Shown here piece by piece: positions 54,986-63,546 of a stretch of 64,000 bases of DNA. Location of the stretch: assembly GCA_040756375.1 (NCBI GenBank), contig JBFLZC010000014.1, positions 1-64,000 on the forward strand. Reading direction: 5' to 3'. The stretch comes from VGSG01 sp040756375 (lineage in GTDB: Bacteria > Desulfobacterota > Desulfomonilia > Desulfomonilales > Desulfomonilaceae). A program made the position numbers and the translations under genes. Numbering within the stretch: the first letter of the stretch is position 1; each line of letters begins with the position of its first letter. The notes below the pieces were generated by a model. It was not told the origin of the DNA and made no database searches. It was given only the letters and a program-made list of their open reading frames with translations.

Positions 54986-55513
54986 TCAATAATCGTCCAA
55001 ACCGAACGGGCTCAGATACTGCTCAATGGATGCTTTTGACTCTCCGTCAAGATCGGGGCAGTCTTCCGGGCTCTTGCCTCCTTCGCACAAGACCACGGCA
55101 AACACGAGACAGGTGGGCTCGCCGCATTTCCGGCAATTGGTCTTTGGCAGGCGCTTCAGGATCTCAATCGGTTGTGGCCTTGGCAGTCCTTCATAGCGGG
55201 GCGTGATGGAATCGCGGTTTTCCCACGCGGTGTTTATCTCTTGCTTGAGCCATTGGAGGATGCCGTCGGCCTCTTCTTCGTCCTTGAGCGCATTGATGGC
55301 TATTTTACGCGCATGGACCGTGATCAGTTTGCCGTGAGCCCTGAAGGTGACCGACGGCGGGTCCTTAATGAATTCGTAGCCGCCAAGCGACGCGTTGAGG
55401 TACGGTAGCGCTTCGCTGACGTCCTGGTCGAGGTGCGCGATACAATGCACCGACTGAAAGCTCGGATTGCACTCGGGGCGAAAGATTTCTTTCGTATATC
55501 CAGTTAGCAACAT
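54986..55513 (-). CDS. 4Fe-4S domain protein
   Basis: The 175-aa product has a C-terminal Fe-S domain of the ACS/CODH-associated type: CRKCGEPTC, then CEGGKSPEDCP, giving four cysteines for a [4Fe-4S] cluster. The N-terminal 100 residues are an alpha/beta domain without clear identity. It may be an electron carrier or part of a corrinoid/ASKHA-type redox activator. The ATG at 55513 follows AAAGGGG; a TTG at 55534 is possible. It lies 160 bp from the PxxKW gene and reads the same way. Confidence 0.7.
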   Translation of the reverse strand: MLLTGYTKEIFRPECNPSFQSVHCIAHLDQDVSEALPYLNASLGGYEFIKDPPSVTFRAHGKLITVHARKIAINALKDEEEADGILQWLKQEINTAWENRDSITPRYEGLPRPQPIEILKRLPKTNCRKCGEPTCLVFAVVLCEGGKSPEDCPDLDGESKASIEQYLSPFGLDDY

Positions 55514-55576
55514 AGCGAAGGCCCCTTTTGCCAAGAAATCTCGTCAAGGCCACCATAGAGAGCTGTTTCAAAAGGA

Positions 55577-55750
<174 letters not shown>

Positions 55751-55784
55751 AACCTCCCCTGTCTTGAAACCGCTTCCCAGTTGG

Positions 55785-56537
55785 TTAGCTGCGGATTTTT
55801 ATTTCCGCGAGTTGTTTTCTGGTTTCGCCGGAATACCACACGTCCACGAATTCTTTGATAGAGTCCGGTTCTCGTTCACGCATCCTGTCTCCGACAGGCT
55901 GCCGTAGCATCAGCTTAATGCTCGCGAAGGCGCGGCTGTCCCGTTGAGCCATCTCCCATGCAATCCTTTGCGCTTCGTCCATGAGGGATTCTGGGGGACA
56001 GATCTTGTCAATGAGGTTTAACGTCATGGCTTCTTCAGCGGTGTACATCGCGCCTGAATAGGCGATCCTCTGTGTGTTGCGAGTCCCCACCAGATACTCA
56101 AGCATTTCCAGGAAGCCTGCGGTGAGGGTGGAACCGAAAGTGATTTCGTTGAGCGATATCTTGGGCTTGCCCGGCACCATGAGCCGATAATCGCACGAAG
56201 TGGCCAACATGCATCCGCCAGCCACGGTATGCCCGTTCAAAGCAGCGACCACAGGCTTGGGAAAGAGGAACAAATTTCTGTAAAGGGTTGTGAACTTCGT
56301 GAGATAGCGGGTGAACTCCTCCCGCGAAAAACCAAGGAATTCCGGGATATCAAAGCCGAACGAAAAGAACTTCCCCGCGGCGGTCAGGATGACTGCCTTC
56401 ACTTGGGGATCGGCAGCCAACTGCTGGAAGCGCTCGGTCAGTTCCATGACGAGCGGCTCGTTAATCGCATTTACCTTTCCACGCTCGAATGTGAGCGTCG
56501 CCACCTGCTCCTGAACCGTAACCCTCGTAAATTGCAC
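55785..56537 (-). CDS. Enoyl-CoA hydratase/isomerase family protein (crotonase)
   Basis: The 250-aa protein has the crotonase fold with the oxyanion-hole segments FFSFGFD and NGHTVAGGCMLA. Of the two catalytic glutamates of enoyl-CoA hydratase, the second is present (ISLNEITFG) but the first, in GGCE, is Met here (GGCM). This favours an isomerase or another one-acid reaction on an acyl-CoA. GTG 56537 follows AGAGGAGA. It points the same way as the Buk/Ptb-like fusion upstream. Confidence 0.85.
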   Translation of the reverse strand: MQFTRVTVQEQVATLTFERGKVNAINEPLVMELTERFQQLAADPQVKAVILTAAGKFFSFGFDIPEFLGFSREEFTRYLTKFTTLYRNLFLFPKPVVAALNGHTVAGGCMLATSCDYRLMVPGKPKISLNEITFGSTLTAGFLEMLEYLVGTRNTQRIAYSGAMYTAEEAMTLNLIDKICPPESLMDEAQRIAWEMAQRDSRAFASIKLMLRQPVGDRMREREPDSIKEFVDVWYSGETRKQLAEIKIRS

Positions 56538-56658
56538 GCCTGTTCTCCTCTCCCAGACGAATGATTATCCCGGGTATAAGTGCTTCAATTCGAGGACACC
56601 ATACCCAATTCTCGATTCCTTGAGAATCCGAAATGTCGTTCGCCGGATTGATAATCGA

Positions 56659-59364
56659 TCAGGTCTTCGGGATGCCCAGGCAAGCCTCTCCCGCGCAGTA
56701 CGCCAGCGCTAGCAAGATCGAATTGAACTTGGTTTGAGCTGTGTCGCCTCTGGAGGTGAGCACAATAGGAACCGATCCCGGGCCCGCGGTGATGATACCT
56801 CCGCAGTCCACCACCAGGCCCAGGCTTCCCATGGTCTTTGAAAGCATTTTGTATATCACGTTGGCTGTGTTGATGTCGGTCGCCACCAAACAGTTGGCAT
56901 CGCCCATGATGCGGCCTTCGTAGTGCTTTTCGCCCGCAACGTCGGGCACAGTGGCCAAATCGAAGGAGAGCGGGCCTTCCACAATGATGGGTCCGTATCT
57001 GGGTTCAAGCTCCTTTGCTCGCTCCATGGTCTCGGCCGCGAGGTGTGTGGCCGGAATCGCCGCGGTTTGTTTTTCCACCGCGGTGACGATGGCCACCTTC
57101 AGAAGCAGCTTTGGATCGACTACCTTTCGGATGATCTCCGCCTGGTTCTCTATGACCGTTAGCAGGGCGTCCGGGCTGGTAAATCCCGGATTCACCCCGG
57201 CGTCCGAGATTGCAAAAAGCCTTCCATCCGGCAGGACAAAGAGCGCAGTGTGAGAAGCTATTCTGCGCTTGACCGCAGGCTTGTCCGGGCCTGAACCGTC
57301 TTTCGCCTTGTAGATCGCAAGAGCCTCGTGCAGGAGCGTGGATGTGGACACGCTCCCTTTCATGACGAAGAAATCTCTATGGTCGGCCAGAAATCCGCTG
57401 AACACGTGGGCTGTAGCTTGCTTCTTGCTCTCCACGTCGCTTGCCAACGGGTCAATGGGCAGGATCTGAACATCGGGATCTCCGTCGAGCGCGATGGGGA
57501 GCTTTGCACGTTCCACAGCCTCTTTGATGTCGTCGGGCGTACCGATGAGGACGGTTCTCTTGATCAAACCGTAATCTTTGGCATGTGAAACAGCGACCAG
57601 CGCGTCTTCGTTATCAGCGCCAACAAGCACAACCTGACCGGCCCCAATGCGTCCTTCGGCCATGCCTGACGTGACCTGTTCCAGGAGCGAGCTAAACGAA
57701 AAGACCAGATGCCGGCCGCCTGACGCGCCCAACACTTGTAACGCGTGCCTGATGCTGCCCGCTTCCACGGTGTATTGCAGGCGTGTGTCCGCCTTTGCCG
57801 GGTTCACGTACATTTCGAAGAGATGGTTCGCGATCAGGTACTCGTGTTCCAGTGAATCCATGCACATGATGGGAGTGAAGGGATTGTCGATGCGGTCGCG
57901 TATCTTGAGAAAGAGCGTTTGGAAGTAAGGATCCAGAGCCAACATGCTGGTGACCACGATGTAATCGGGACGCTCCGCGGGTTCGCCTGTTGAAGAACTC
58001 TCCAAGATGGCAGCTACCCGAGACGCGTAAGTATCGACTACCTGATTGAGCGAGCTGGTCAGGGTGGGCGAAATCCTCCCGGTTTCCATGATCATCAGCA
58101 GCTCGCATATCTCCTTCACGCCCGTTCCGATAGTTCTCGATGCCAGGCGAAAATGCGGCGGAATCTTGAATCCTTCATCGTTGAGCGCGGCTATGATCTT
58201 GTCGAAATCAAACTTACTCAGGATCTCGTTCGCATCTTGCTGCGCCAACTCTCGGACTATGCGTGGCCCGGTCTTGCGCACGACGGACGCGAAGAGCTCG
58301 TCCAAGCTCATCACGAGGAGATTGAGCCTTTCCTGGCTGATTCGTTCGGCTTCCGAAATGAGCGCGGCCTGAGCTTTGAGCGGCGTCACTTTTACATAGC
58401 CCTGCAATTGGCGGCTAAGTTCCTCGGAATCCGCTTTGAGAAATGAACCGGTTACCAACGATTCCAGCGTGGTGAACGACAGCGGGCTCGCGAGAGATAC
58501 GTGAATTCCGTCGCGGCCTCGCTGTGCCGCAAGAATCTCCTTGAGTTCATACGCGACCAACGCCCCACGGTTGATGGAGCTGTTCTGGAGCCGCTTGAGC
58601 GATTCGTTCTTCAACCTCTCGTTGAGCACGTAAATGCCGTCCGGTAGTGTCCCCAGATCGCCGCCGGCACAAACGATGTCCGTGACGTCCGTAAGCTTGA
58701 TCCCTTCTTTGAGAAGGATATTGACGAGCTGGAGCGCGAGAGTCTCCGGAGAATCCCCATAGGTGCGGAATTCCAGTTCTCGCCGGAAGATGACGTTCAG
58801 ACCGCGGGTCGCCAGCACATAGACTGCATACCGCTTGGCAATGATGGCAATCGTGACAGCGTGTTCCAACGTCCGGAGCGCGTCCGTGAGCTGGGCCTGG
58901 TTTAGTTCCACGGCCTTGCGTCGAGCCAGGTTGTTGAGCATCAACCGAATGATGGAACTTTCGCGGCCTGGGCTCCCACATCGGTACAAGACCAAAAAAT
59001 ACACAGCCAGAAGGTCGGCATAGACCGCGACAAACCCCGGTTCGCGTTTGAACTCCCCCGTGCCGGCCAAGAGGCGCTCCAGTAGTAAACGCAGCTTGTC
59101 GTACTGTTCCGGAGCCTGGATCCACCGGTCCATGTCCAGGACGCGATTGATCACCCGGCTCCTCAGGAAATTGGAGATCCGAAGGAGCTGCGCATGAACG
59201 TCTTTGGCTGCCTTCAGGGCGCTTTCCAGTTGGGTGACGCGAAGCGGTCCGCTCGCGGCCGGATCCCGAGCCTCATCAAATATGATGGGATCGAAGCAAT
59301 CGGCTTCGACCAAAGCCTTTGTTGCTTCAGCAATTTCTTGATCTACTCGTTCACTCTCGCCCAT
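56659..59364 (-). CDS. Phosphate acyltransferase fused to an N-terminal butyrate-kinase-like region
   Basis: The C-terminal ~300 residues of this 901-aa protein are a phosphate acetyl/butyryltransferase domain (VVLVGADNEDALVAVSHAK, VEGPLSFDLATV, GDANCLVATDINTANVIYK, VPIVLTSRGD). Around residues 205-300 a segment (DIVCAGGDLGTLPDGIYVLNERL, then NRGALVAYELKEI) follows the butyrate-kinase pattern G.GG....GG.Y.VN....N.GA..AYE. The first 200 residues and the middle 300 are helical, with no identity I can see. It should exchange an acyl group between CoA and phosphate. A real kinase active site looks unlikely in such a short segment. The acetate kinase gene is adjacent, divergent. The start ATG has only a weak ribosome-binding site. 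Confidence 0.75.
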   Translation of the reverse strand: MGESERVDQEIAEATKALVEADCFDPIIFDEARDPAASGPLRVTQLESALKAAKDVHAQLLRISNFLRSRVINRVLDMDRWIQAPEQYDKLRLLLERLLAGTGEFKREPGFVAVYADLLAVYFLVLYRCGSPGRESSIIRLMLNNLARRKAVELNQAQLTDALRTLEHAVTIAIIAKRYAVYVLATRGLNVIFRRELEFRTYGDSPETLALQLVNILLKEGIKLTDVTDIVCAGGDLGTLPDGIYVLNERLKNESLKRLQNSSINRGALVAYELKEILAAQRGRDGIHVSLASPLSFTTLESLVTGSFLKADSEELSRQLQGYVKVTPLKAQAALISEAERISQERLNLLVMSLDELFASVVRKTGPRIVRELAQQDANEILSKFDFDKIIAALNDEGFKIPPHFRLASRTIGTGVKEICELLMIMETGRISPTLTSSLNQVVDTYASRVAAILESSSTGEPAERPDYIVVTSMLALDPYFQTLFLKIRDRIDNPFTPIMCMDSLEHEYLIANHLFEMYVNPAKADTRLQYTVEAGSIRHALQVLGASGGRHLVFSFSSLLEQVTSGMAEGRIGAGQVVLVGADNEDALVAVSHAKDYGLIKRTVLIGTPDDIKEAVERAKLPIALDGDPDVQILPIDPLASDVESKKQATAHVFSGFLADHRDFFVMKGSVSTSTLLHEALAIYKAKDGSGPDKPAVKRRIASHTALFVLPDGRLFAISDAGVNPGFTSPDALLTVIENQAEIIRKVVDPKLLLKVAIVTAVEKQTAAIPATHLAAETMERAKELEPRYGPIIVEGPLSFDLATVPDVAGEKHYEGRIMGDANCLVATDINTANVIYKMLSKTMGSLGLVVDCGGIITAGPGSVPIVLTSRGDTAQTKFNSILLALAYCAGEACLGIPKT

Positions 59365-59887
59365 GAGCTCATCTCGAATGTTGTGTTCTATGAATGTTTC
59401 TTTAATGTTTGCTGAAATGATTGCCGAAGATTCCGTCCGACTCGTGGGGGCTGCACCCCGTCATTCCTGCGGAAGCACATTGGCGTTAAGTTAAGCAGCC
59501 CAGTTTCTTCGTCCGTCATTCCCGCGGAGGCGGGAATCCAGTCTTTTCCTAATGTTCTGGGCCCCGGCGCCTGCCCCGGACCCCGATCCGAGGTTCGCCG
59601 GGATGACGGCATGTCGCCGCCGGGTTTCTCTTGAGCCAGCCTTGCCAACCTGTTCTCCCCCCTTAACTGAATGTTTACACACAAGTGCTGAAAGCGCTTG
59701 CGCAAGCCGGGAGTTTTTGGGGAGCCCCGCGTTTCGCGGGGCGGGGAGGCCCTTTTTGCACAAAAGGGGCCTCCCCGGCAGCTCTTTCAAAAACTCCGAG
59801 CACCCGGCGCTCTTCGTATGATACCCATGTTATATGATAAGTCCACTCCGGCCTTGCGCCTGATATCGGTCGTTGATGGAGAACGCA
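59365..59887. other. Divergent intergenic region with repeats
   Basis: The 523 bp between the divergent Ptb-like and acetate kinase genes hold small tcattcc.gcgg.ggcgggaat repeats (about 59460-59540) and a long hairpin at 59709-59797. No convincing promoter pair at correct spacing and no gene were seen. Confidence 0.5.
59709..59797. repeat. Long-hairpin repeat
   Basis: gggagttttt...aaaaactcc forms the outer stem. ccccgcg/cgcgggg and ggggaggccc...gggcctcccc form inner hairpins. Same family as 45915, 55577 and 63453. Confidence 0.6.
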
Positions 59888-61096
59888 TTGAAAATACTTG
59901 TGATTAACAGCGGCAGCTCATCCATGAAATACACCCTGTTCGAAATGGACCAAGAGCGAGTCCTCTTCTCCGGCGAAATCGAGCGAATCGGCTTGAATGG
60001 GAGCCGTCATACGTTCCGAACGAATTCAAATCCCGCGCAGAGCAAAAACCTGCCGGTACGAGACATCGGCGAAGCCCTAGATGGAGTCTTTTCCACGCTG
60101 TTGAGCCAGGGGCCGATTTCGTCGCTGGACGAGATCCCTGCGGTGGCGCATCGGATCGGCCACGGCGGCAAATATCGGGAAGCAGTCCGTATCGATCGTG
60201 ACGTGGTCGACGAGATCCGCCGCATGACGCCGATGATTCCGCTTCATCATCCCGCAATGATCGTCGGAATCGAAGAATGCGTGCGCCGTATGCCCAAGGC
60301 TGTGCATTGCGCGGTTTTCGACACGTGGTTCCATTGGACAATCCCGGATGAAGCCGCAATCTACGGACTGCCGTATCATTACTTTGCCGAGCGCGGGTAT
60401 CGTCGAACGGGCTTCCACGGAAATTCCCACGCGTATGTCTCGGCAAAGGCCGCTGAATTCCTGGGCAAGCCGATTGAGAACCTGAAGATCATTACCTGCC
60501 ACCTTGGCAACGGCGCGAGCCTCTGCGCAGTGGATCGGGGCCGATCCATTGACACCACACTGGGCATGACCGCGGTTCCGGGCCTGATCATGGGATCGCG
60601 GGCCGGCGACGTGGATACCGGGCTCATCCCCATCATTATGAAAGAAGGTAATCTTTCGCCTGACCAGATGACCGACATGCTCTTCAAGGAGTCGGGGCTC
60701 ATGGGAATCAGCGGCGTGAGCCGTGATTTCCGGGATGTGGATGCCGCGGCTCAAGAAGGCAACCCGCGAGCGAAACTGGCTGTGGCCGCGTTCTGCTACC
60801 AGGTGAAACGTGCGATCGGCTCAATGCTGATTGTGCTGGGACGATGCGATGCGCTGGTCTTCACCGGCGGAATCGGTCAGAACAGCCCGACCGTCAGGGC
60901 CAGAGTTCTTGACGGGACAGAGGACCTGGGTTTCCGCATTGATGAGGATAAGAACAGCCAAGTTTCTCTGACCGATTCAGCTCCGGTCGCGGACATTTCC
61001 GCGGCTGATTCAAAAACCAAGATCCTGGTAGTGGAAACCTTCGAAGAACTGATGATGGCTCGCCAGTGTTTGAAGGTGTTGCAGAAGCCGTCATAG
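59888..61096 (+). CDS. ackA: Acetate kinase
   Basis: The 402-aa kinase starts KILVINSGSSSMKYTLFE and has HRIGHGG, FHGNSHAYVS and HLGNGASLCAV, as well as GSRAGD with the catalytic Arg. It interconverts acetyl-phosphate and ADP with acetate and ATP. The second motif normally reads FHGTSH and the last GTRxGxxDP; the differences may mean a propionate- or other-acyl preference. TTG 59888 follows GGAG by six bases and gives the standard N-terminus; ATG 59876 is possible. The Ptb-like fusion next to it could supply the acyl-phosphate. Confidence 0.9.
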   Translation: MKILVINSGSSSMKYTLFEMDQERVLFSGEIERIGLNGSRHTFRTNSNPAQSKNLPVRDIGEALDGVFSTLLSQGPISSLDEIPAVAHRIGHGGKYREAVRIDRDVVDEIRRMTPMIPLHHPAMIVGIEECVRRMPKAVHCAVFDTWFHWTIPDEAAIYGLPYHYFAERGYRRTGFHGNSHAYVSAKAAEFLGKPIENLKIITCHLGNGASLCAVDRGRSIDTTLGMTAVPGLIMGSRAGDVDTGLIPIIMKEGNLSPDQMTDMLFKESGLMGISGVSRDFRDVDAAAQEGNPRAKLAVAAFCYQVKRAIGSMLIVLGRCDALVFTGGIGQNSPTVRARVLDGTEDLGFRIDEDKNSQVSLTDSAPVADISAADSKTKILVVETFEELMMARQCLKVLQKPS

Positions 61097-61182
61097 GACT
61101 CTGGAACGGGTAGGTGCTGCCGAAGCACTTCGGTTCAAGAATACGGACGCGTGGACGTTGCATTCGTGGGACGGAGAGGTAT

Positions 61183-61251
61183 GGTGGGACGGCCCCGCGC
61201 AGAACGCGGGGTTGCCCGTCATTAGTCGACAGGCGGGACGCCTGTCCCACC
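61183..61251. repeat. Nested palindromic repeat
   Basis: Outer ggtgggac/gtcccacc arms (61183-61190, 61244-61251) enclose ccccgcg/cgcgggg (61193-61211) and a gcgggacgcc segment. The rest of 61097-61442 shows no gene. Confidence 0.5.
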
Positions 61252-61442
61252 AAGCCGGGCACCAGGTCGGCGCACGTCTAGACCGGGCCTGGATACCGGA
61301 AGTGCTAAAATTTAAGGCGACAACATAGGGCTACACAACTAGGGGAATGCTGGACCGGCAGAGCCTGCCCCGGACACGATCCGGGGGACGCCGGTCCCTA
61401 CCGAAGCCGCCAGAGGGCCGCACAACCAGGGGGAACGCCTCC

Positions 61443-62930
61443 ATGCCACCATGCAAATACCATGAAATCTGTGGGCGAGACGCCCTTGGGGGTCCAGGAG
61501 AGGATGACCTGTGCATCCTCCATTCCCAAAGCGAGGGAAAGGACAAGACGGCATTCTGGGAAGCCTTTGAAGAGCACCGCAAGCAACACGGAGACAAGTT
61601 CTCTTACTTTGTTTTCCCAGAAGAGATCAATTTTCATGACTTTAGGTTCACCAAAGCATCGTTTAAGGGAGCGACGTTCATCGAGGGGGCCGTCTTCACT
61701 GAGGCTCGATTTAGCGCGGGGGTGGATTTCACTGAAGCCGAATTCCAAAAAGAGGCCAACTTCGGGAGGGCTCAGATCGGTGGCGAAGCAGTCTTCGACG
61801 AAGCACGATTCGGCGAGGAGGCAAATTTCTGGAGGGCCAGGTTTAGCGGAGGTGGGAGGTTTTATAGAGCCAAGTTCTTCGGGGAAGCCATCTTCTGGCT
61901 TGCTGAATTCACTAGGACAACTCAGTTCTGGGAAACTCAATTCATAGGTGGCGCGCACTTCGTGCACACCAAATTTTGCCGAGATGCTGATTTCAGAGAA
62001 TCAAAGTTCAGCAACCGAGCTGATTTCCTTGCCGCCGAGTTTGGCGCGAAGGCGCACTTCGAAGCCGCCGAGTTCGAGGGCGAAACCTACTTCCAACGCA
62101 CCCGTTTCACTGACAGTACCGATTTCACGGAGGTCCGCTTTACCGGCAGAACACTCTTCACCAATGAAATAGATGGTAACTGGATCTTTGCTGATTCGAC
62201 AGTGGACTTTCGGCGCGTGATCCTCAATCCGCTCGATGCAGTTACCTTCAAGGATGCGGACTTGCGGAAGTCCCGTTTCCTAGGCACAGATTTGCGCAAG
62301 GCCGAGATCACTGGAGCGAAGTGGCCGGAAATTGAGTGGAGCCCCGAGGGAAGGTGCCGCAAGATCAAGTGGTTGTTGGGGTGGGTCACAGGCAAGACTG
62401 GTAGACGCATTGGAGTGTACGATGAGATCGCGCCATTGGAGGAAGACCAGAGTCGTCAGTGGGCCCATATCGAGCTACTTTATCGTCAGCTCAAGCAGAA
62501 CTACGAGGACCGACGCGACTATGAGCGAGGAGGTGCTTTCCACTTTGGCGAGAAGGAGATGAGGCTAAGTAACAAGCAGGAGACGCGGCGTGAGCTTCGC
62601 TGGGTTCTGGGCGTGTACCGTTGTGTCAGCGGATACGGCGAAAGCTTTCGGCGGCCGCTCGTTTGGGCGGTGGTTCTCCTCGTTTTATCCACGATCGGGT
62701 ATCTCTTGTTGGGCCTTGGCCCCAAAGGTGGCGGGACTGCATTGACGTGCGGATGCGTATGGGACTGGCTGCGGGCCGCGCACTATAGCCTCAAAGTCAT
62801 GACCCTGCTAAAGCCCGACGATCTCGTACCTATCGGATGGGCCAAGCCCATCAACACGCTTCAGAGCCTTCTGGGGCCTGTGCTGATAGGTCTGTTTGCC
62901 CTGGCCCTGCGGCAAGGGTTGAGAAGATAA
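61443..62930 (+). CDS. Pentapeptide-repeat protein with C-terminal two-helix channel-like domain
   Basis: The 495-aa product has a small cysteine/histidine N-terminus (CKYHEICGRD..CILH), then about 200 residues of pentapeptide repeats centred on Phe (for example FTEAEFQKEANFGRA), which should form a right-handed quadrilateral helix. The C-terminal 100 residues contain two membrane helices. Between them, HYSLKVMTLLKPDDLVPIG and then LLGPVLIGLFALALRQ resemble the pore and second helix of two-TM ion channels, without a clear selectivity filter. ATG 61443 is chosen over an upstream ATG at 61347. Family function is unknown. Confidence 0.7.
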   Translation: MPPCKYHEICGRDALGGPGEDDLCILHSQSEGKDKTAFWEAFEEHRKQHGDKFSYFVFPEEINFHDFRFTKASFKGATFIEGAVFTEARFSAGVDFTEAEFQKEANFGRAQIGGEAVFDEARFGEEANFWRARFSGGGRFYRAKFFGEAIFWLAEFTRTTQFWETQFIGGAHFVHTKFCRDADFRESKFSNRADFLAAEFGAKAHFEAAEFEGETYFQRTRFTDSTDFTEVRFTGRTLFTNEIDGNWIFADSTVDFRRVILNPLDAVTFKDADLRKSRFLGTDLRKAEITGAKWPEIEWSPEGRCRKIKWLLGWVTGKTGRRIGVYDEIAPLEEDQSRQWAHIELLYRQLKQNYEDRRDYERGGAFHFGEKEMRLSNKQETRRELRWVLGVYRCVSGYGESFRRPLVWAVVLLVLSTIGYLLLGLGPKGGGTALTCGCVWDWLRAAHYSLKVMTLLKPDDLVPIGWAKPINTLQSLLGPVLIGLFALALRQGLRR

Positions 62931-62964
62931 GAAACTCCGCGACACCATCAAGAAAATGAACCTC

Positions 62965-63055
62965 CTGTGCCTTCGGCGCCGGGACGTATAACGTCCCGGC
63001 CACCCAGTCGAACTACGGTTCATTGGTCGTGGCACGATCCCAGTTGGGATGGTAG
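62965..63055. repeat. Intergenic repeat related to the MITE-like element
   Basis: gtgccttcggcgccgggac...cgtcccggccaccca...tggcacgatc resembles 22187-22256 inside the MITE-like element. It contains the hairpin gggacg/cgtccc. Confidence 0.45.
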
Positions 63056-63342
63056 CTTGTAGGATGTGGTGAGTCCCGCGTTCCGCGCAGGACGAACCGC
63101 ATCGGTAGCGGTTTTGGGGGCCGGTGTCTGCCCTACCAAAAGCAAAGAGCCGAACCAGTGGAGGCACGGCCGCGTATCCGGGGTATCACGGGACGGTTCC
63201 AGTTGATCATCCCCGACCGCTATTGTGATATCACAGCCGAGAAAACCTCGACCGATGCGGTTCATTGCATTCACCGCATCCTACGGGATGAATCGCGCCC
63301 CTTTGCTACCGACAGTATCCGAATCAGCCAAAAGTAGCCTCT

Positions 63343-63370
63343 GTAGGGGCGCACGGCCGTGCGCCCCTAC
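63343..63370. repeat. Perfect 28-bp palindrome
   Basis: gtaggggcgcacgg/ccgtgcgcccctac, with no spacer; a near copy lies at 51478-51502. The stretch 62931-63546 otherwise contains only repeats, and no gene was seen. Confidence 0.7.
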
Positions 63371-63452
63371 CATGGACCGAGCTGGAGCGTGCGGGTCGTC
63401 GATTCTCCGCCGCTCCGATCATAGGCAATGCGGTCCAATGCTTTGAAAAGAT

Positions 63453-63535
63453 GGGAGTTTTTGGGGAGGGGTCCGGGGAGGCCCTTTTTCCACAAAAAGG
63501 GCCTCTCCGGCCAATTCTTCAAGAATTCCCTCTTT
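63453..63535. repeat. Long-hairpin repeat
   Basis: gggagtttttggggagggg, then the hairpin ccggggaggccc...gggcctctccgg (63473-63510), then ttcttcaagaattccc. It is the same family as 59709 and lies beside the TonB-like gene's 3' end, where it could act as a terminator. Confidence 0.6.
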
Positions 63536-63546
63536 CCCGGGCGCTG

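Noticed and set aside
58547..59125. 192-aa frame on the minus strand inside the Ptb-like fusion
   Set aside because: A shifted-frame shadow of the 901-aa gene.
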